From DAOUAJ01 sp034433615 (GTDB lineage Bacteria > Chloroflexota > Anaerolineae > DUEN01), in contig DAOUAJ010000442.1 in NCBI GenBank assembly GCA_034433615.1, forward strand, positions 1 to 6,209: 6,209 nucleotides of DNA, written 5' to 3'. The first letter of the stretch is position 1; the number at the start of each line of letters is the position of its first letter. The position numbers were made by a program, and so were the translations under genes. This document shows positions 6,191-6,209 of the stretch, piece after piece. The notes under the pieces were generated by a model. It made no database searches. It worked only from the letters and a program-made list of their open reading frames with translations, and was not told the DNA's origin.

Positions 6191-6196
6191 GAGAGG
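6191..6196 (+). promoter_or_regulatory. Probable ribosome binding site of the next gene
   Basis: GAGAGG lies 5 nt before the ATG at 6202, consistent with a Shine-Dalgarno sequence for a gene continuing past the window. Confidence 0.5.
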
Positions 6197-6201
6197 AACC
6201 C

Positions 6202-6209
6202 ATGCCTTA
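6202..6209 (+). CDS. Probable start of a further gene (cut by window edge)
   Basis: An ATG preceded by GAGAGG at 5 nt begins here, and only M-P plus two bases of a third codon are visible. Its direction and the 64-nt gap after the triple zinc-ribbon gene suggest it belongs to the same cluster. The product cannot be guessed. Confidence 0.45.

Overview
The window is a tightly packed stretch of GC-rich bacterial DNA with every gene on the + strand. In order it holds: the 3' part of a membrane-anchored Ser/Thr protein kinase gene, a small membrane protein with an N-terminal zinc ribbon, a large (1037 aa) HerA/FtsK-superfamily ATPase, a soluble protein with three zinc ribbons joined by a Pro/Ala-rich tether, and the first codons of what is probably a further gene running off the right edge. 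The kinase catalytic loop (F-R-D-L-K-P-G-N instead of H-R-D), the abundant short zinc-ribbon proteins with Pro/Ala tethers and the base composition are reminiscent of Chloroflexota (Anaerolineae-like). That assignment is an inference from style; nothing in the window proves it.

Layout: 2-1576 kinase (5' end missing); 9-nt gap; 1586-2404 zinc ribbon plus membrane helices plus a beta-rich, possibly OB-like domain; 71-nt gap with a small hairpin and a strong Shine-Dalgarno sequence; 2476-5589 HerA-like ATPase with complete Walker A and B motifs and a C-terminal Cys cluster; 26-nt gap overlapping a near-consensus sigma70-type promoter; 5616-6137 three-ribbon protein; 64-nt gap with short inverted repeats; 6202 onward a probable new gene. 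No tRNA, rRNA, CRISPR array, transposase or convincing Rho-independent terminator was seen. No gap between genes exceeds 71 nt.

How the genes may work together (inference): a membrane kinase and a membrane-tethered zinc-ribbon protein sit next to a predicted DNA-translocating ATPase and a soluble multi-ribbon protein that could act as an adaptor. Co-directional packing and the recurring zinc-ribbon sequence in the second and fourth genes suggest one functional unit, perhaps a phosphorylation-controlled nucleic-acid-processing or defence/stress device. The substrate and any nuclease or other effector are not visible here; the flanks should be examined for them. Separate observations worth checking are a promoter whose predicted start falls on the A of the ATG of the last complete gene (possible leaderless mRNA), an in-frame A-AAA-AAC slippery heptamer within an A8 run in the ATPase gene, and the ATPase's C-terminal Cys cluster.
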